Source of the DNA: Nematostella vectensis
Lineage: Eukaryota > Cnidaria > Anthozoa > Actiniaria > Edwardsiidae
Length of the DNA stretch: 64,000 nucleotides
Assembly: GCF_932526225.1 (NCBI RefSeq)
Contig: NC_064047.1
Coordinates: 3,595,501 to 3,659,500, forward strand
Reading direction: 5' to 3'
Positions 63,071 through 64,000 of the stretch are shown piece after piece. Position 1 is the first letter of the stretch, and the number at the start of each line of letters is the position of its first letter. The notes below the pieces were generated by a model. The model saw nothing but the letters and a program-made list of their open reading frames with translations, ran no database searches and was not told the DNA's origin. The translations under genes were made by a program, and so were the position numbers.

Positions 63071-64000
63071 TTATGGTGCAACGTCAACCCTGACCATGGG
63101 GGACTGTCTCTTTCCCTGCAAACGCTGCAGGTAGATCAGTTGCTCTTGATAAACCTCTGGTGCCACAACATTTACCCTGACAAAGGGGACACATCTATCG
63201 CTTTCTGAAATCTTCGAGCAAGTAAGAGCGCAACGAATCTTGCGAAGTTCTCTCCTGAAATCTGGCATCCGGAATGAATACACTAAAAAATTTGCAAGGG
63301 AATTTATGTATAGTACGGTCATTACGTACTTGTGGGTAGTTGTAGCAGAATACCTCACCCATGACATGTAGATGACGAGGAATACCGTTGGGAAGTAGCA
63401 GAAGTATGATATCAACGTCACAATGAATAACGCCGAAGTCAGCTTCGTGTTCCTTGGGGCCACACTAGCCGTATTATCACAAGGCGGGAAGAACTTGACT
63501 TTGACCCAAATAGCCAAGTAACATGAAAATATAACAGCGAGGGCCGCTCCACCTGAAATTACCTTGTACGAGTAGAGTATGTTGTACTGTTTTTTTGTTA
63601 ACAGCGAGGGGTCGATGGCATTGAACAACCGGTGAAGGTCAAGAGTAGTTAGTATTATCCAGCCTAGTATGATAAATACCCTGTAGTGTGTTGGGCTCAG
63701 TGTACGATGCCAGAAGGGAGCTAACACAGCGAATCCCCTCTCTATTGCAATAATCATTAGAAACATCAGCGATGCGCCAGCACTAAAAAGATTAAAATAA
63801 ACACAAAGATCATACGCTTTGCCTTCTTCTTTGCGAAGAAATCGGAAAAGTGAAATTATAATAAGGGTTAATCCGACCATCAGGTCAGCCACGGTCAGGT
63901 TGACGAGAAGATAACTCGACTTCTTCACCCGAAATGTCTTGCTCAGGAACACAGCGAGCGCCAGTGAATTTACAATAACTATCAACACAGCTTGTGTGCA
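63071..64000 (-). CDS. Rhodopsin-family GPCR, partial (5' end outside the window)
   Basis: A single uninterrupted frame ending in TAA at 63071-63073 and still open at the window edge, so the N-terminus and start lie beyond 64000. TM1 includes VIVNSLALAVFLS (an N in place of the usual GN pair); TM2 has LLVNLTVADLMVGLTL; TM3 ends IIAIERGFAVLAPF, with ERG instead of DRY; TM6 has SYFCYFPTVF, lacking the usual Trp; TM7 is NSLANFLVYSFRMPDFR, with NFLVY in place of NPxxY. About 305 residues are seen, including a C-terminal tail of about 50. Such departures are common in anthozoan orphan receptors. Ligand unknown. It lies antisense downstream of intersectin exon 31. Confidence 0.85.
   Translation of the reverse strand, partial: CTQAVLIVIVNSLALAVFLSKTFRVKKSSYLLVNLTVADLMVGLTLIIISLFRFLRKEEGKAYDLCVYFNLFSAGASLMFLMIIAIERGFAVLAPFWHRTLSPTHYRVFIILGWIILTTLDLHRLFNAIDPSLLTKKQYNILYSYKVISGGAALAVIFSCYLAIWVKVKFFPPCDNTASVAPRNTKLTSALFIVTLISYFCYFPTVFLVIYMSWVRYSATTTHKYVMTVLYINSLANFLVYSFRMPDFRRELRKIRCALTCSKISESDRCVPFVRVNVVAPEVYQEQLIYLQRLQGKRQSPMVRVDVAP

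Overview
The window is nuclear DNA of an animal. Its genes are rich in spliced GT-AG introns, and exon phases close exactly when joined. The proteins are conserved animal signalling and cytoskeletal proteins. Small hairpin transposons, a CR1-like LINE fragment, tRNA-like SINE pieces and many minisatellites in the introns fit an anthozoan cnidarian, probably a sea anemone of the Nematostella type. That organism call is inference from protein and repeat character, not a database result.

Layout. 1-2575 (+): the last four exons of a group IV cytosolic phospholipase A2. 3336-9538 (-): a complete katanin p60 ATPase subunit (KATNA1; 10 coding exons, 502 aa), tail-to-tail with the phospholipase. 10993-21481 (+): complete TAK1/MAP3K7 kinase (17 coding exons, 930 aa), head-to-head with katanin across about 1.4 kb that holds both promoters. 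21482-28376: 3'UTR and a gene-poor interval with a 1,052-bp tandem duplication carrying tRNA-like SINE sequence. 28377-32676 (+): a three-exon rhodopsin-family GPCR (333 aa). 34284-62690 (+): intersectin (ITSN; 31 coding exons seen, EH-EH-coiled coil-5xSH3-DH-partial PH), running off the right edge. 63071-64000 (-): an essentially intronless second GPCR, cut by the window edge and apparently nested antisense in an intersectin intron.

The genes do not form a pathway cluster. Each is an independent transcription unit: lipid signalling, microtubule severing, MAP3K signalling, G-protein signalling, and endocytosis with Cdc42 activation.

The most unusual pattern is that tandem repeats repeatedly include real exon/intron boundaries. 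Clear cases are the TAK1 exon 16 donor (about 87 bp x3), GPCR exon 2 acceptor (90 bp x3), intersectin SH3C acceptor (100 bp x4), intersectin DH exon 27 (50 bp, 19 extra copies) and intersectin PH exon 30 donor (30 bp x7, in frame). Older exon fragments follow intersectin exon 5 and TAK1 exon 5. In the PH and TAK1 cases the repeated donors keep the reading frame, so alternative donor choice could change protein length in fixed steps. In the GPCR and SH3C cases the decoy acceptors lead to early stops. Intersectin exon 14 (SH3B) also lies between two 287-bp direct repeats. All splice models were made by eye from reading frame, GT-AG sites and remembered family sequences.
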